This document shows positions 27,538-37,352 of a stretch of DNA of 64,000 bases, in pieces. Source of the DNA: an uncultured Prevotellaceae bacterium. GTDB lineage: Bacteria > Bacteroidota > Bacteroidia > Bacteroidales > Bacteroidaceae. Within the stretch, counting starts at the first letter, position 1, and each line of letters opens with the position of its first letter. A program made the translations under genes and the position numbers. The notes under the pieces are model-generated. The model made no database searches. It was not told where the DNA came from and was given only the letters and a program-made list of their open reading frames with translations. The stretch is taken from assembly GCA_900316355.1 (NCBI GenBank), contig ONCQ01000011.1, positions 37,083-101,082 on the forward strand. Reading direction: 5' to 3'.

Positions 27538-28773
27538 CGCCATTTAATCATATTGGGCGACGGCATGGCCGACTGGCATGTGCCCTCGCTGGGCGGCAAG
27601 ACACTCCTGCAATATGCCGACACGCCCGCTATGGACTGGCTTGCGCGCCACGGCCGCAACGGCCTGCTCAAGACCGTCCCCGACGGCTTCCATCCCGGCT
27701 CCGAGGTGGCTAATAGCAGTATCCTCGGCTATGACCAGCACCTTGTCTATGAAGGTCGCGGTCCTTTGGAGGCCGCCAGCATCGGCGTCGAGCTGGGGCC
27801 CAGCGACTTTGCCTTGCGCTGCAACCTCGTGTGCATTGAGGGTGACATCCTTAAGAACCACTCCTGCGGGCGCCTCGAAACCGAGGAGGGCGACGTGCTC
27901 ATCCGCTTTCTGGAAGAACAGCTGGCCAGCGACCCGCGCTATGGCGGCCGCGTGCATTTCTATACTGGCGTACAGTACCGCCATCTCCTCGTCATTAGGG
28001 GGGGCGACAAACGCATCCAGTGCACGCCGCCACACGATGTGCCGGGACAGCCGTGGCGCCAGTTCGAGATACAGGCCGAAGTGCCGGAAGCCGAAGCTAC
28101 GGCGGCGCTGCTGCGCGACCTCGTATGCCGCTCGCAGGAACTCCTGCCTACCCATCCTTTAAATAAAGCGCGCGCGCGCGAGGGCAAAGACATGGCCTCC
28201 AGCATCTGGCCGTGGGGTGGGGGCTATCGCCCGCAGATGGTGCCCCTCACCGAGCGTTTCCCTGAGCAGGTGCGCCGTGGTGCTGTCATCACCGCTGTGG
28301 ACCTCATCCGAGGCATCGGCCGCTATGCCGGCCTCCGTGTCATCAATGTCCCTGGTGCCACCGGCCTCTACGACACCAACTTCGAGGGCAAGGCACAGGC
28401 CGCCATCGATGCTTTCCGCAACGGCGATGACTTCGTCTATCTCCACGTCGAAGCTTCAGACGAGGCCGGCCACGATGGCTCCGTGCCCCTCAAGTTGCAG
28501 ACCATCGAAGACCTCGACCATCGCCTGATACAGCCAATCTTAAATGAATATGCCAATGGCGATGCCGAAGGCATAGCCATTGGCTTATTGCCTGATCATC
28601 CTACTCCCTGCGAGCACCGCACACACACCGCCGAGCCCATCCCCTTCTGCATCTACTACCCCGGCATCGAGCCTGACAGCGTGCAGACCTTCGACGAAGA
28701 TGCAGCGCGTGCCGGCTCCTACGGCCTCCTCGAAGGCGATGAGTTTATCAAGTTATTTATGAGTGAAAGATGA
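27463..28773 (+). CDS. apgM: ApgM-type phosphoglycerate mutase homologue, proposed homoserine kinase
   Basis: 436 residues of the alkaline-phosphatase superfamily. Metal and catalytic residues are visible: ILGDGMADW, the serine in EVANSSILGYD, HVEASDEAGHDG, LLPDHPTP and EHRTHTAEP. Placement between thrA and thrC is the basis of the proposal that this family phosphorylates homoserine where thrB is missing; no thrB is seen here. The first 26 residues derive from the repeat element; the conserved HLIILGDG has no start codon of its own. It overlaps thrC by four bases. A 15-bp hairpin lies in the coding region at 28552-28584. Confidence 0.85.
   Translation: MIENLDSHLSDSNNSLPTREGGGRVRHLIILGDGMADWHVPSLGGKTLLQYADTPAMDWLARHGRNGLLKTVPDGFHPGSEVANSSILGYDQHLVYEGRGPLEAASIGVELGPSDFALRCNLVCIEGDILKNHSCGRLETEEGDVLIRFLEEQLASDPRYGGRVHFYTGVQYRHLLVIRGGDKRIQCTPPHDVPGQPWRQFEIQAEVPEAEATAALLRDLVCRSQELLPTHPLNKARAREGKDMASSIWPWGGGYRPQMVPLTERFPEQVRRGAVITAVDLIRGIGRYAGLRVINVPGATGLYDTNFEGKAQAAIDAFRNGDDFVYLHVEASDEAGHDGSVPLKLQTIEDLDHRLIQPILNEYANGDAEGIAIGLLPDHPTPCEHRTHTAEPIPFCIYYPGIEPDSVQTFDEDAARAGSYGLLEGDEFIKLFMSER
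28552..28584. repeat. Intragenic palindrome in apgM
   Basis: GCCAATGGC-G-ATGCC, loop GAA, GGCAT-A-GCCATTGGC: a 15-bp stem with one mismatch, inside an AT-richer patch just before the conserved LLPDHPTP. Confidence 0.65.
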
Positions 28774-30125
28774 AATACTACAGTACCAATCATAAAGCTG
28801 CGCGCGCGACGTTGCGCGACGCTGTTGTCCGCGGACTCGCTGAGGACCGTGGCCTGTATATGCCCGAGGTCATCAAGCAACTGCCAGCCTCGTTCTGGGA
28901 CGAGATGGCAGAGATGACCTTTCAGGAAGTCGCTTACCGTGTCGCTGATGCCTTCTTCGGCGAAGATGTGGAGGCCGAGGCACTCCGTAAGATCGTCTAT
29001 GACACGCTGGACTTCGACACACCCGTCGTGAAGGTCGAGGACAATATCTACGCCCTCGAGCTCTTCCATGGTCCCACCCTCGCCTTCAAGGATGTGGGTG
29101 CAAGGTTTATGGCACGCCTCCTGAGTCACTTCTCGCCCGCCGACGGCGGGAGCGAAGTGAACGTCCTCGTTGCCACCTCCGGCGACACGGGTTCCGCCGT
29201 GGCCAACGGCTTCCTTGGTGTGGAAGGCATACATGTCTATGTCCTCTACCCCAAGGGCAAGGTGTCGCCCATTCAGGAGTGCCAGTTCACGACCCTCGGC
29301 AAGAATATCACCGCTATCGAGGTAGATGGTGTCTTCGATGATTGTCAGGCTTTGGTGAAGTCCGCCTTCATGGACAAGGACCTCAACGCGCACATGCGCC
29401 TCACCTCCGCCAACAGCATCAACGTCGCCCGCTTCCTCCCGCAAGCGTTCTACTACTTCTGGGCTTACGCACAAATGCTCAGATTAAATGCTGGAAAGGC
29501 ATTTAATCTGACCTTCTGTGTACCTTCCGGCAACTTCGGCAATATCTGCTCTGCCCTCTTTGGTCACGTCATGGGTCTGCCCGTGAAGCGTTTCATTGCC
29601 GCCAACAACGCCAACAGCGTCTTCTATGAGTACCTGCAGAGCGGTGAATATCGTCCGCGTCCGTCCATCCAGACCATCGCCAACGCAATGGATGTCGGCG
29701 ACCCCTCCAACTTCGCCCGCATCCTCGACCTTTATAATCGTAAGGATATTCAAGAGCGGCTCGGCTTTTCTCCCCTCCCTAACAGGGGAGGGGTTAGGGG
29801 AGGGGCCCCTTTCATTGATGGCGCCACCTACACCGACGCCCAGATTGCGGAGACCATGCGCGACTGCTATGCCCGCACAGGTTATGTCCTCGATCCCCAC
29901 GGAGCCTGTGGCTATCGTGCCCTCAAGGAGCAGCTCCGTCCTGATGAAATCGGCATTTTCCTGGAGACCGCCCATCCCGCCAAATTCAAGGACACCGTGG
30001 ATTGCATCCTCGGCATCGACCTGCCCATTCCTGAGAAGCTGCAGGCCTTCATGCGCGGCAAGAAACAGTCCGTCCCCATGACCAAAGACTTTGCCGCATT
30101 CAAGGGCTACCTGCTGAAGCAGTGA
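28770..30125 (+). CDS. thrC: Threonine synthase
   Basis: 451 residues, fold type II PLP enzyme. The PLP lysine is in TLAFKDVGARFM, and the phosphate loop in TSGDTGSAVANGF. It converts O-phosphohomoserine to threonine. Overlaps apgM by ATGA. Two insertions are visible in loops: a palindrome (29481-29509, residues LRLNAGKAFNL) and a solo repeat arm (29768-29812, residues SPLPNRGGVRGGAP). Confidence 0.96.
   Translation: MKYYSTNHKAARATLRDAVVRGLAEDRGLYMPEVIKQLPASFWDEMAEMTFQEVAYRVADAFFGEDVEAEALRKIVYDTLDFDTPVVKVEDNIYALELFHGPTLAFKDVGARFMARLLSHFSPADGGSEVNVLVATSGDTGSAVANGFLGVEGIHVYVLYPKGKVSPIQECQFTTLGKNITAIEVDGVFDDCQALVKSAFMDKDLNAHMRLTSANSINVARFLPQAFYYFWAYAQMLRLNAGKAFNLTFCVPSGNFGNICSALFGHVMGLPVKRFIAANNANSVFYEYLQSGEYRPRPSIQTIANAMDVGDPSNFARILDLYNRKDIQERLGFSPLPNRGGVRGGAPFIDGATYTDAQIAETMRDCYARTGYVLDPHGACGYRALKEQLRPDEIGIFLETAHPAKFKDTVDCILGIDLPIPEKLQAFMRGKKQSVPMTKDFAAFKGYLLKQ
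29481..29509. repeat. Intragenic palindrome in thrC
   Basis: Perfect 11-bp arms AGATTAAATGC and GCATTTAATCT around a 7-base loop. AT-rich codons here differ sharply from the GC-rich surroundings. Confidence 0.7.
29768..29812. repeat. Solo repeat arm inside thrC
   Basis: CTCCCCTCCCT-AAC-AGGGGAGGGG followed by TTAGGGGAGGGGCC, one arm of the MITE-like family, read in frame as SPLPNRGGVRGG. Confidence 0.75.
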
Positions 30126-30142
30126 GGCGAACATCACAATAA

Positions 30143-30178
30143 ATATGGGCTGCATTACCGATGTGATGCAGCCCATAT
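30143..30178. terminator. Terminator between thrC and recA
   Basis: Perfect 13-bp stem (ATATGGGCTGCAT with ATGCAGCCCATAT), then GCTTTTTGTTG on the plus strand. It separates two convergent genes. Confidence 0.85.
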
Positions 30179-30214
30179 GCTTTTTGTTGATTTCTGGTGT
30201 CTTGCTGACGTTGC

Positions 30215-31246
30215 TTATGCGTCCTTCTTGGCGTTGAGCACCTCGATGATCTTGGCCTCAATCTCATCACAGAGCTCGGGGTTGTCCTGCAGGATTTTCT
30301 TCACGGCGTCGCGGCCTTGGCCAATCTTGGAGTCGTTGTAGCTGAACCATGAGCCGGACTTCTTGATGATGTCGAGCTCCACACCGAGATCCACGACCTC
30401 GCCGACATGGCTGATGCCCTCGCCGAAGCTAATCTCGAACTCGGCCTTGCGGAAGGGGGGGGCCACCTTGTTCTTGACCACCTTGACCTTCGTCTGGCTG
30501 CCCACGATTTCGTCGCCGTCCTTGATGCTGCTGGAGCGGCGGATGTCAAGGCGCACGCTGGAATAGAACTTCAGGGCATTGCCGCCTGTGGTGGTCTCGG
30601 GGTTGCCGAACATGACGCCAATCTTCTCGCGCAGCTGGTTGATGAAGATGCAACAGGTTTTGGTCTTGGAGATGGTGGCGGTGAGCTTGCGCAGAGCCTG
30701 GCTCATGAGGCGAGCCTGCAGACCTACCTTGTTGTCGCCCATGTCGCCCTCTATCTCAGCCTTGGGTGTCAGAGCGGCCACGGAGTCGATGACGACAAGA
30801 TCCACGGCAGCGGAGCTGATGAGCTGGTCGGCAATGGCGAGGGCCTGCTCGCCGTTGTCAGGCTGCGAGATGTAGAGCTCGTCGAGGTTCACGCCCAGCT
30901 TCTGCGCGTAGGTGGGGTCGAAGGCGTGCTCCGCATCGATGAAGGCCGCGATGCCGCCGGCCTTCTGTGCCTCGGCGATGGCGTGGATGGTGAGGGTGGT
31001 CTTACCGGACGACTCGGGGCCGAAGATCTCAATGATACGGCCGCGGGGGTAGCCGCCTACGCCGAGGGCGTGGTTGAGGCCGATGCTACCCGTGGGGATA
31101 ACCTCCACCTTCTCTGCTGCCTCTCCGCCCATGCGCATGATGGCACCTTTGCCGAAGTCCTTCTCTATCTTGGCCATTGCTGTCTGCAAGGCCTGCAACC
31201 GCGCTTCGCGTGGATCTAATGGTTTTTGTTCTTCTTTTTTTGCCAT
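30215..31246 (-). CDS. recA: Recombinase RecA
   Basis: 343 residues from MAKKEEQK; the seven extra upstream codons come from the repeat element. Walker [11 protein letters not shown], Walker [11 protein letters not shown], the L2 region [19 protein letters not shown], and the MAW-like C-terminus are all intact. It forms the recombination filament and triggers LexA cleavage. A repeat element ends eight bases before the ATG. Confidence 0.98.
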   Translation of the reverse strand: MAKKEEQKPLDPREARLQALQTAMAKIEKDFGKGAIMRMGGEAAEKVEVIPTGSIGLNHALGVGGYPRGRIIEIFGPESSGKTTLTIHAIAEAQKAGGIAAFIDAEHAFDPTYAQKLGVNLDELYISQPDNGEQALAIADQLISSAAVDLVVIDSVAALTPKAEIEGDMGDNKVGLQARLMSQALRKLTATISKTKTCCIFINQLREKIGVMFGNPETTTGGNALKFYSSVRLDIRRSSSIKDGDEIVGSQTKVKVVKNKVAPPFRKAEFEISFGEGISHVGEVVDLGVELDIIKKSGSWFSYNDSKIGQGRDAVKKILQDNPELCDEIEAKIIEVLNAKKDA

Positions 31247-31249
31247 TGG

Positions 31250-31497
31250 TTTAAGACCCACCCTCAAATCCCTCCCGTAAGGGAGGGAAGCGGCTGGCGC
31301 GTAGAGAGTTTATAGGGTCATTCTTTTATTGTGAATAATTTTTAGTTCTTTTGCTTCTATTTTGCTTGCTATTCCGCAGGCTCTCCCCTCCCTCACGGGT
31401 AGCGAAGGTGTCAACGGGTTGACTAGATGTCAAGCCGTCCTGAGCGACCGAAGCAGAACTCCTCTGCTGAGGACGGGTAAGGTCGGGGGTGGGTCTT
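31250..31497. repeat. Longer paired-arm element between the saccharopine-dehydrogenase-family gene and recA
   Basis: About 248 bp. The arm near recA has AAGACCCACCC and CCCTCCC-GTAA-GGGAGGG; the other end is split, with CTCCCCTCCC near 31383 and GGGGGTGGGTCTT at 31483-31497. Between these is a separate hairpin (CCGTCCTGAGC / GCTGAGGACGG, about 31437-31476), which looks like a nested second repeat. Confidence 0.65.
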
Positions 31498-32736
31498 CTA
31501 CAGCTCCAAATCTCCATCGTGAATCTCATGCCAGGGGAGCCCCTTCTGGTTGAGTTGCTCCATGAAGGGATCGGGGTCGAATTCCTCGACATTGTGTACG
31601 CCGGGCTTCACCCACTGTCCCGTCAGGAACATCATGGCGCCTATCATGGCGGGTACGCCAGTGGTGTAGCTGACACCTTGCATCCCTGTCTCCTCGTAGG
31701 CTGCACGGTGTGAGCAGTTGTTATATACATAATAGGTGTGCTCCTTGCCGTCGTTGCCGATACCGCGGATGCGGCAGCCGATGGACGTCTGACCCTCGTA
31801 GTTCTCGCCCAGATCCTGCGGATTGGGCAACACGGCCTTCAGGAACTGCAGCGGCACAATCTTCACCTTGGCAGTGCCAGTGCCGTCGGCCAGCGGAGCC
31901 TCATACTCAATCTCATCGATGCGGCTCATGCCGATATTCTGGATTACCTCCAGATGCTTCAGATACTGCTGTCCGAAGGTCATCCAGAAGCGGGCACGCT
32001 TGATGGTCGGGTAGTTGATGACCAGCGACTCAATCTCCTCGTGGTGTAGCAGATAGCTGTCGCGCGGCCCTATCTCGGGGTAGGTCAGGTCCTTGTGGAT
32101 CTCCAGCGGTTCCGTTTCCACCCATTTGCCATCTTCCCAGTAGAGTCCCTTCTGCGTGATCTCGCGGATATTGATCTCCGGGTTGAAGTTGGTGGCGAAA
32201 GCCTTGTGGTGGTCGCCGGCGTTGCAGTCCACGATGTCCAGGTACTGTATCTCCTTGAAGTGGTGCTTGGCAGCGTATGCGGTGTAGATGCTCGTCACGC
32301 CCGGGTCGAAGCCGCAGCCCAGGATGGCCGTGAGCCCCGCCTTCTCGAAGCGGTCGCGGTAGGCCCACTGCCACGAATACTCGAAGTGTGCCTCGTCCTT
32401 CGGCTCGTAGTTGGCCGTGTCAAGGTAGTTGCAGCCCGTCTGCAGACAGGCTTCCATGATGGAGAGGTCCTGATAGGGCAGGGCCAAGTTCACCACAATG
32501 TCTGGCTTATAGGCATTGAAGAGAGCCACCAGCTCCGGCACATTGTCAGCGTCCACCTGTGCTGTCTGAATGCCCTTGAAGCCAGTGGCCTTCTCCACGT
32601 CGGCCGCCAGCTTATCGCATTTGGCCTTCGTGCGTGAGGCAATCATGATTTCCGTGAAGACATCGGGGTTCTGCGCCATCTTATGCGCACACACGGTGGC
32701 CACGCCACCGGCACCAATCATCAATACTTTTCCCAT
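31498..32736 (-). CDS. Saccharopine dehydrogenase-family enzyme (probable carboxynorspermidine/carboxyspermidine dehydrogenase)
   Basis: 412 residues from MGKVLMIGAGGVATVCAHKM; 14 upstream codons are dropped because the Rossmann motif GAGGVA should be near the N-terminus. Catalytic-domain signatures: GCGFDPGVTSIYTAYA and DCNAGDHHKAFATN. In Bacteroidota this subgroup is linked to polyamine synthesis by the carboxyspermidine route; lysine metabolism is the alternative. Its TAG stop abuts the repeat element. Promoter at 32767-32774. Confidence 0.82.
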   Translation of the reverse strand: MGKVLMIGAGGVATVCAHKMAQNPDVFTEIMIASRTKAKCDKLAADVEKATGFKGIQTAQVDADNVPELVALFNAYKPDIVVNLALPYQDLSIMEACLQTGCNYLDTANYEPKDEAHFEYSWQWAYRDRFEKAGLTAILGCGFDPGVTSIYTAYAAKHHFKEIQYLDIVDCNAGDHHKAFATNFNPEINIREITQKGLYWEDGKWVETEPLEIHKDLTYPEIGPRDSYLLHHEEIESLVINYPTIKRARFWMTFGQQYLKHLEVIQNIGMSRIDEIEYEAPLADGTGTAKVKIVPLQFLKAVLPNPQDLGENYEGQTSIGCRIRGIGNDGKEHTYYVYNNCSHRAAYEETGMQGVSYTTGVPAMIGAMMFLTGQWVKPGVHNVEEFDPDPFMEQLNQKGLPWHEIHDGDLEL

Positions 32737-32766
32737 CGTATGTAAGATTAAATGTTGTTCGGGTCG

Positions 32767-32774
32767 CAAAGTTA
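32767..32774 (-). promoter_or_regulatory. Minus-7 element of the saccharopine-dehydrogenase-family gene
   Basis: TAACTTTG on the minus strand, about 30 bases before the start codon at 32736. Confidence 0.5.
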
Positions 32775-32901
32775 GCATCTTTATTTCATTGCCACAACAG
32801 AAACCGCAAAAAACTTCATTATTGTGCCAAAAGAAATTCTTCTGCTAAGACTCCCATTGGGATAATATAGTCTCTACGGCAAGACACTACTACTCCCTCG
32901 C

Positions 32902-32945
32902 CTGACCCTCTATAGTGTCTACGCACAGACACCGTAGAGGGTCAG
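32902..32945. repeat. Long hairpin in the divergent intergenic region
   Basis: Nineteen-base arms (32902-32920 and 32927-32945) pair with only two wobble positions around ACGCAC. No T-tract follows. The rest of this 370-base region (32737-33105) holds two divergent promoters and no gene. Confidence 0.65.
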
Positions 32946-33075
32946 TATGTTTACTTATATTTGTTTCACGCCACAGAGTGGCAATTAGTTTGATTCGGGC
33001 AAACGATTTTGCATGGAAAAGCATAGAAAGGAACGAAAAAATGCGGAAAAGGGAGGGTGTTCACGGAAAAAGATG

Positions 33076-33083
33076 TAACTTTG
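33076..33083 (+). promoter_or_regulatory. Minus-7 element of the cysteine desulfidase-like gene
   Basis: TAACTTTG, 22 bases before the ATG at 33106. Confidence 0.5.
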
Positions 33084-33105
33084 CACAAACATAACACGAA
33101 AAGCT

Positions 33106-34395
33106 ATGCTTAACGACGAAGAAAAGAGGTCTATCATGGCACTGCTTCACGAACAGGTAGTGCCGGCTATTGGTTGTACGGAGCCGATGGCGGTGGCGCT
33201 GTGTGTGGCGCGTGCCACAGAGTTGTTGAATGCCACGTTGGCAGGTGCCGCAAAGGTGGTGCCGGAGCACATAGAGCTGAGCCTAAGTGCTAACATCCTG
33301 AAGAATGCGATGGGTGTGGGCATTCCCGGCACAGGCGGTATGGTGGGCTTGCCCATCGCCATTGCCCTCGGTGCCCTCGGCGGCAAGTCGTGTCTGGGCT
33401 TGGAGGTGCTGCGCGACTGCACGCCTGCAGACTTGGAAGCGGGCAAGCGCTATATTGCCGAGGACCATATCCACATCGTCCTCGAAGAGAAAGACCCCGA
33501 CAAACTATATATCCACGTGGTGGCTAAGGCTGCCGGCAAGGAGGCTGAGGCCTGTATCAAAGGCAGCCATACGAGTTTTGTGGAAGCCGACTCACATTCC
33601 GCCGCCGAACAGCCGACGGTATGTGAACCTACTTCTCTTACCCTCCATAAGGTCTATGAATTTGCAACCATGATGCCGCTGGAGGAGCTCTCTTTTATCC
33701 TGGATGCCAAACGCCTGAACGAGGCGGCAGCGGAGGAGGGCTTGCGCGAGAATTACGGCCATCAGCTGGGCAAGACGATGTGCTCGCCGCTGGGTCGTGG
33801 TATCATGGGCGACAGCATCTTCTCGAAGATCCTCTCCGTGACCTCCTGTGCCTGTGACGCCCGCATGGCAGGAGCCATGATTCCCGTGATGAGCAACAGC
33901 GGCAGCGGCAACCAAGGCATCTGTGCCACCATGCCCGTGGTGGTCTTCGCACGCGAGAACCATAATACCGAGGAGGAACTCATCCGCGCCTTGACGCTCT
34001 CGCACCTCACTGCCATCTACATCAAACAGTCGCTGGGTTGTCTGTCGGCGCTTTGCGGTTGTGTCGTCGCCAGCACGGGCAGCAGCACGGGCATCACCTA
34101 TCTAATGGGTGGCACCTATGAGCAGATAGCACACTCCGTGAAGAATATGATTGCCAACCTCACGGGCATGATCTGCGACGGTGCCAAGCCTTCCTGTGCG
34201 TTGAAGCTGACGACAGGTGTCAGCACTGCCGTCATGAGTGCCATGCTGGCTATTCAGAATAAGTATGTCACATCGGCCGAGGGCATCATCGAGGATGATG
34301 TGGATCGCAGTATTCACAACCTCACCAGCATCGGTTCACGTGGCATGGACGTAACCGATCGTTTCGTGCTCGACATCATGACGCACAAACAATAA
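33106..34395 (+). CDS. UPF0597 / L-cysteine desulfidase-like (serine dehydratase alpha family)
   Basis: 429 residues. The N-terminal PAIGCTEPMAVALC and the conserved SNSGSGNQGI and SLGCLSALCGCVVASTG match the UPF0597/YhaM (CyuA) family; the cysteines are candidate ligands of a [4Fe-4S] cluster used to deaminate or desulfurise cysteine or serine. Monocistronic, with its own promoter and a strong terminator. Substrate (Cys versus Ser) is from family knowledge only. Confidence 0.85.
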   Translation: MLNDEEKRSIMALLHEQVVPAIGCTEPMAVALCVARATELLNATLAGAAKVVPEHIELSLSANILKNAMGVGIPGTGGMVGLPIAIALGALGGKSCLGLEVLRDCTPADLEAGKRYIAEDHIHIVLEEKDPDKLYIHVVAKAAGKEAEACIKGSHTSFVEADSHSAAEQPTVCEPTSLTLHKVYEFATMMPLEELSFILDAKRLNEAAAEEGLRENYGHQLGKTMCSPLGRGIMGDSIFSKILSVTSCACDARMAGAMIPVMSNSGSGNQGICATMPVVVFARENHNTEEELIRALTLSHLTAIYIKQSLGCLSALCGCVVASTGSSTGITYLMGGTYEQIAHSVKNMIANLTGMICDGAKPSCALKLTTGVSTAVMSAMLAIQNKYVTSAEGIIEDDVDRSIHNLTSIGSRGMDVTDRFVLDIMTHKQ

Positions 34396-34450
34396 GCCCC
34401 CCATCCCCTCGTGCAGGCTGCGATTTTGTCGCGCCCTCACCTCCCTCTAA

Positions 34451-34485
34451 CGGCCAAAAAGTCAGCGAATCAGACTTTTTGGCCG
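34451..34485 (+). terminator. Terminator after the cysteine desulfidase-like gene
   Basis: Perfect 13-bp stem (CGGCCAAAAAGTC with GACTTTTTGGCCG), loop of nine, then CTTCTTTTTCC. Confidence 0.9.
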
Positions 34486-34496
34486 CTTCTTTTTCC

Positions 34497-34513
34497 TTTG
34501 CACACCTTTTGCC
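34497..34513 (+). promoter_or_regulatory. Degenerate sigma-54-like element upstream of clpB
   Basis: TTTGCACACCTTTTGCC resembles the dnaK and groES elements but has T instead of the first G of the GG doublet. Weak on its own; listed because the same motif precedes the other heat-shock genes. Confidence 0.3.
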
Positions 34514-34542
34514 GCTAAAGAAGTACAAGGACAGGGTTATTC

Positions 34543-34586
34543 TTGAACCCTTGAACTCTTAAACTTTTTAAACTCTTAAACTCTAT
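34543..34586. repeat. Heptad/octad repeat before clpB
   Basis: CTTGAAC, CCTTGAA, CTCTTAAA, CTTTTTAAA, CTCTTAAA: units of 7 to 9 bases of the same family, ending five bases before the clpB ATG. Confidence 0.55.
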
Positions 34587-34590
34587 CAAT

Positions 34591-37257
34591 ATGAACTTCG
34601 AAAAATTTACCATCAAAGCACAAGAGGCCGTACAGGAGGCCGTGCGTATCGCCGAGGCCCGCCGTCAGCAGGCCATCGAGCCCGAGCATCTGCTCTCCGC
34701 CATCATGAAGACCGGTCAGCAGGTCGTTCAGTTCCTGTTCCGTAAGCTCTCTGTCAACGAGCAGGCTGTCAGCCAGGCCCTGGAGGCGCAGCTGCAGAGT
34801 CTGCCGCGTGTGGAGGGCGGCGAGCCCTACCTGGCTCGTGAAACCAATACCATCCTGACGCGCGCCGAGGAGCTGGCGGGCAAGCAGGGCGACGAGTTCG
34901 TCAGCCTGGAGCTGATGCTGCTCGCCCTCGTTGGCAGCCGCTGTACTGCAGCCAAGATCCTCAAGGATGCCGGCATCACGGAGAAGGAGCTCGCTGCCGC
35001 CATCCGCGAACTGCGCGGTGGACAGCAGGTGCACTCGCAGTCCAGTGAGGACACCTATCAGAGTCTCTCCAAATACGCGCGTAATCTAATAGAGGAAGCG
35101 CGCGCGGGAAAGCTCGACCCCGTCATCGGACGCGACGAGGAGATTCGTCGCGTGCTGCAGATCCTCTCGCGACGCACCAAGAACAATCCTATCCTCATCG
35201 GTGAGCCGGGAACTGGTAAGACAGCCATCGTGGAAGGTCTCGCCCATCGTATCCTACGTGGCGACGTACCCGAGAACCTGCGCGAGAAGCAGCTCTTCTC
35301 ACTCGATATGGGCGCGCTCATCGCTGGTGCCAAATACAAGGGCGAGTTCGAGGAGCGTCTGAAGAGCGTCATCAACGAGGTGACGAAGAGCGAGGGCCGC
35401 ATCATCCTCTTCATCGATGAAATCCACACCCTCGTGGGAGCCGGCAAGAGTGAGGGAGCCATGGATGCTGCCAACATCCTGAAGCCCGCACTGGCACGTG
35501 GCGAGCTGCGTGCCATCGGTGCCACCACCCTCGACGAATACCAGAAGTACTTCGAGAAGGATAAGGCCCTGGAGCGCCGCTTCCAGAGCGTGATGGTCGA
35601 TGAACCGGACACGCTCTCCAGCATCTCCATCCTGCGTGGCCTGAAGGAGCGCTACGAGAACCACCACCGTGTGCGTATTCAGGATGATGCCATCATTGCC
35701 GCCGTGGAGCTCTCCAACCGCTACATCACCGACCGCTTCCTACCCGATAAGGCCATCGACCTGATGGACGAGGCCGCCGCCAAGCTCCGCATGGAGCGCG
35801 ACAGCGTGCCCGAAGAGCTCGATGAGATCACCCGCCACCTGAAGCAGCTGGAAATCGAGCGCGAGGCCATCCGCCGCGAGGCGGAGGGCAGCGCGGGAAG
35901 CGCTTCTCCCGCTTCCGACAAGCTACAGCAGTTGAACAAGGACATCTCTGACCTCCGCGAACAGGAACAGCAGATGAAGGCCAAGTGGGAAGGCGAAAAA
36001 GCTCTCCTCTCTAAGATACAAGCCAACAAGCAGCAGATCGAGCAGCTGAAGTTCGAGGCCGACCGCGCCGAGCGCGAAGGCAACTACGGTCGCGTGGCGG
36101 AGATCCGCTACGGCAGCCTGCAGGCTCTCGAAGCTGAGATCCAGAAGATTCAGGAGCAGCTGCGCTCCGCTCAGGGCGCCGAGGCCATGGTCAAGGAAGA
36201 AGTGACCGCTGACGACATCGCCGAGGTGGTTAGCCGCTGGACGGGCATCCCCGTTTCCAAGATGCTGCAGAGCGAGCGCGAGAAGCTGCTACACCTGGAA
36301 GAAGAGCTGCATAAGCGTGTCATCGGACAGGACGAAGCCATCCGCGCCGTAGCCGATGCCGTGCGCCGCTCGCGTGCCGGTCTGCAAGACCCCAAGCGAC
36401 CCATCGGATCCTTCATCTTCCTCGGCACCACGGGTGTCGGTAAGACGGAGCTGGCCAAGGCCCTGGCTGAGTTCCTCTTCGACGATGAAACCATGATGAC
36501 GCGTATCGACATGAGCGAGTATCAGGAGAAGCACAGCGTCAGCCGACTCATCGGTGCCCCTCCGGGATACGTGGGTTACGACGAGGGCGGACAGCTCACC
36601 GAGGCCGTGCGCCGCAAGCCTTACAGTGTCGTCCTCTTCGACGAGATTGAGAAGGCACACCCCGATGTGTTCAACACCCTCCTGCAGGTGCTCGACGACG
36701 GCCGTCTGACCGACAACAAAGGTCGCACCGTCAACTTCAAGAACACCATCATCATCCTCACCTCGAATTTGGGAAGTGAGTATATCCGCGAGCAGTTCTC
36801 GAAACTTGACAGTCCCACTAACGGCAGTGTGCCCGGCGAATCATTCGCCGATGGCTCCCTTCCCGCCAAGAACCGCGAGGCCGTCATTGAGGAAACCAAG
36901 CGCACGGTGATGGAACATCTCAAGCGCACCATCCGCCCCGAGTTCCTGAACCGTATCGATGAGACCATCATGTTCGAGCCGCTGACGCAGGCTGAGATCC
37001 GCCAGGTCGTACAGCTGCAAGTCGCCTCCGTGCAGAAGATGCTCAGCCAGAATGGCATCACGCTCGCACTCACCGACGCCGCCATCGATCTGCTGACGCG
37101 CGAGGGCTACGACCCAGAGTTCGGTGCACGTCCTGTGAAGCGCGCCATCCAGCGCCTGCTCCTCAACGACCTCTCCAAGGCCATCCTCGCCGGCACCGTC
37201 AACCGTGACCATCCCATCCGCGTCGATGCCGACGGCGACAAGCTCAGCTTTAGCTGA
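34591..37257 (+). CDS. clpB: ATP-dependent disaggregase ClpB
   Basis: 888 residues, some 25 longer than typical. N-domain (1-150), first AAA ([13 protein letters not shown]), coiled-coil middle domain (about 400-540), second AAA ([14 protein letters not shown]) and C-terminal substrate domain. It rescues aggregated proteins with DnaK. The extra length lies in two palindrome-bearing inserts: [12 protein letters not shown] in the middle domain and [19 protein letters not shown] in the second ATPase, both in variable loops. Confidence 0.97.
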   Translation: MNFEKFTIKAQEAVQEAVRIAEARRQQAIEPEHLLSAIMKTGQQVVQFLFRKLSVNEQAVSQALEAQLQSLPRVEGGEPYLARETNTILTRAEELAGKQGDEFVSLELMLLALVGSRCTAAKILKDAGITEKELAAAIRELRGGQQVHSQSSEDTYQSLSKYARNLIEEARAGKLDPVIGRDEEIRRVLQILSRRTKNNPILIGEPGTGKTAIVEGLAHRILRGDVPENLREKQLFSLDMGALIAGAKYKGEFEERLKSVINEVTKSEGRIILFIDEIHTLVGAGKSEGAMDAANILKPALARGELRAIGATTLDEYQKYFEKDKALERRFQSVMVDEPDTLSSISILRGLKERYENHHRVRIQDDAIIAAVELSNRYITDRFLPDKAIDLMDEAAAKLRMERDSVPEELDEITRHLKQLEIEREAIRREAEGSAGSASPASDKLQQLNKDISDLREQEQQMKAKWEGEKALLSKIQANKQQIEQLKFEADRAEREGNYGRVAEIRYGSLQALEAEIQKIQEQLRSAQGAEAMVKEEVTADDIAEVVSRWTGIPVSKMLQSEREKLLHLEEELHKRVIGQDEAIRAVADAVRRSRAGLQDPKRPIGSFIFLGTTGVGKTELAKALAEFLFDDETMMTRIDMSEYQEKHSVSRLIGAPPGYVGYDEGGQLTEAVRRKPYSVVLFDEIEKAHPDVFNTLLQVLDDGRLTDNKGRTVNFKNTIIILTSNLGSEYIREQFSKLDSPTNGSVPGESFADGSLPAKNREAVIEETKRTVMEHLKRTIRPEFLNRIDETIMFEPLTQAEIRQVVQLQVASVQKMLSQNGITLALTDAAIDLLTREGYDPEFGARPVKRAIQRLLLNDLSKAILAGTVNRDHPIRVDADGDKLSFS
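35893..35912. repeat. Palindromic insert in the clpB middle domain
   Basis: GCGGGA...TCCCGC arms with the nested perfect palindrome GAAGCGCTTC (35897-35906). Confidence 0.5.
36835..36849. repeat. Palindromic insert in the second clpB ATPase domain
   Basis: GGCGAAT-C-ATTCGCC, a perfect 7-bp inverted repeat inside an apparent insert of roughly 18 codons. Confidence 0.5.
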
Positions 37258-37293
37258 CGCGTTCTATAAAGAATTCAGCATCATCCTTTAAGC

Positions 37294-37330
37294 AACTGCA
37301 GCGACAATCATTAAGATCATCGCTGCAGTT
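37294..37330. terminator. Terminator between clpB and the feo operon
   Basis: Perfect 11-bp stem (AACTGCAGCGA with TCGCTGCAGTT), 15-base loop, followed by GTTGTGTTT on the plus strand. It separates convergent genes. Confidence 0.75.
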
Positions 37331-37352
37331 GTTGTGTTTGGCAGTAAGACGT

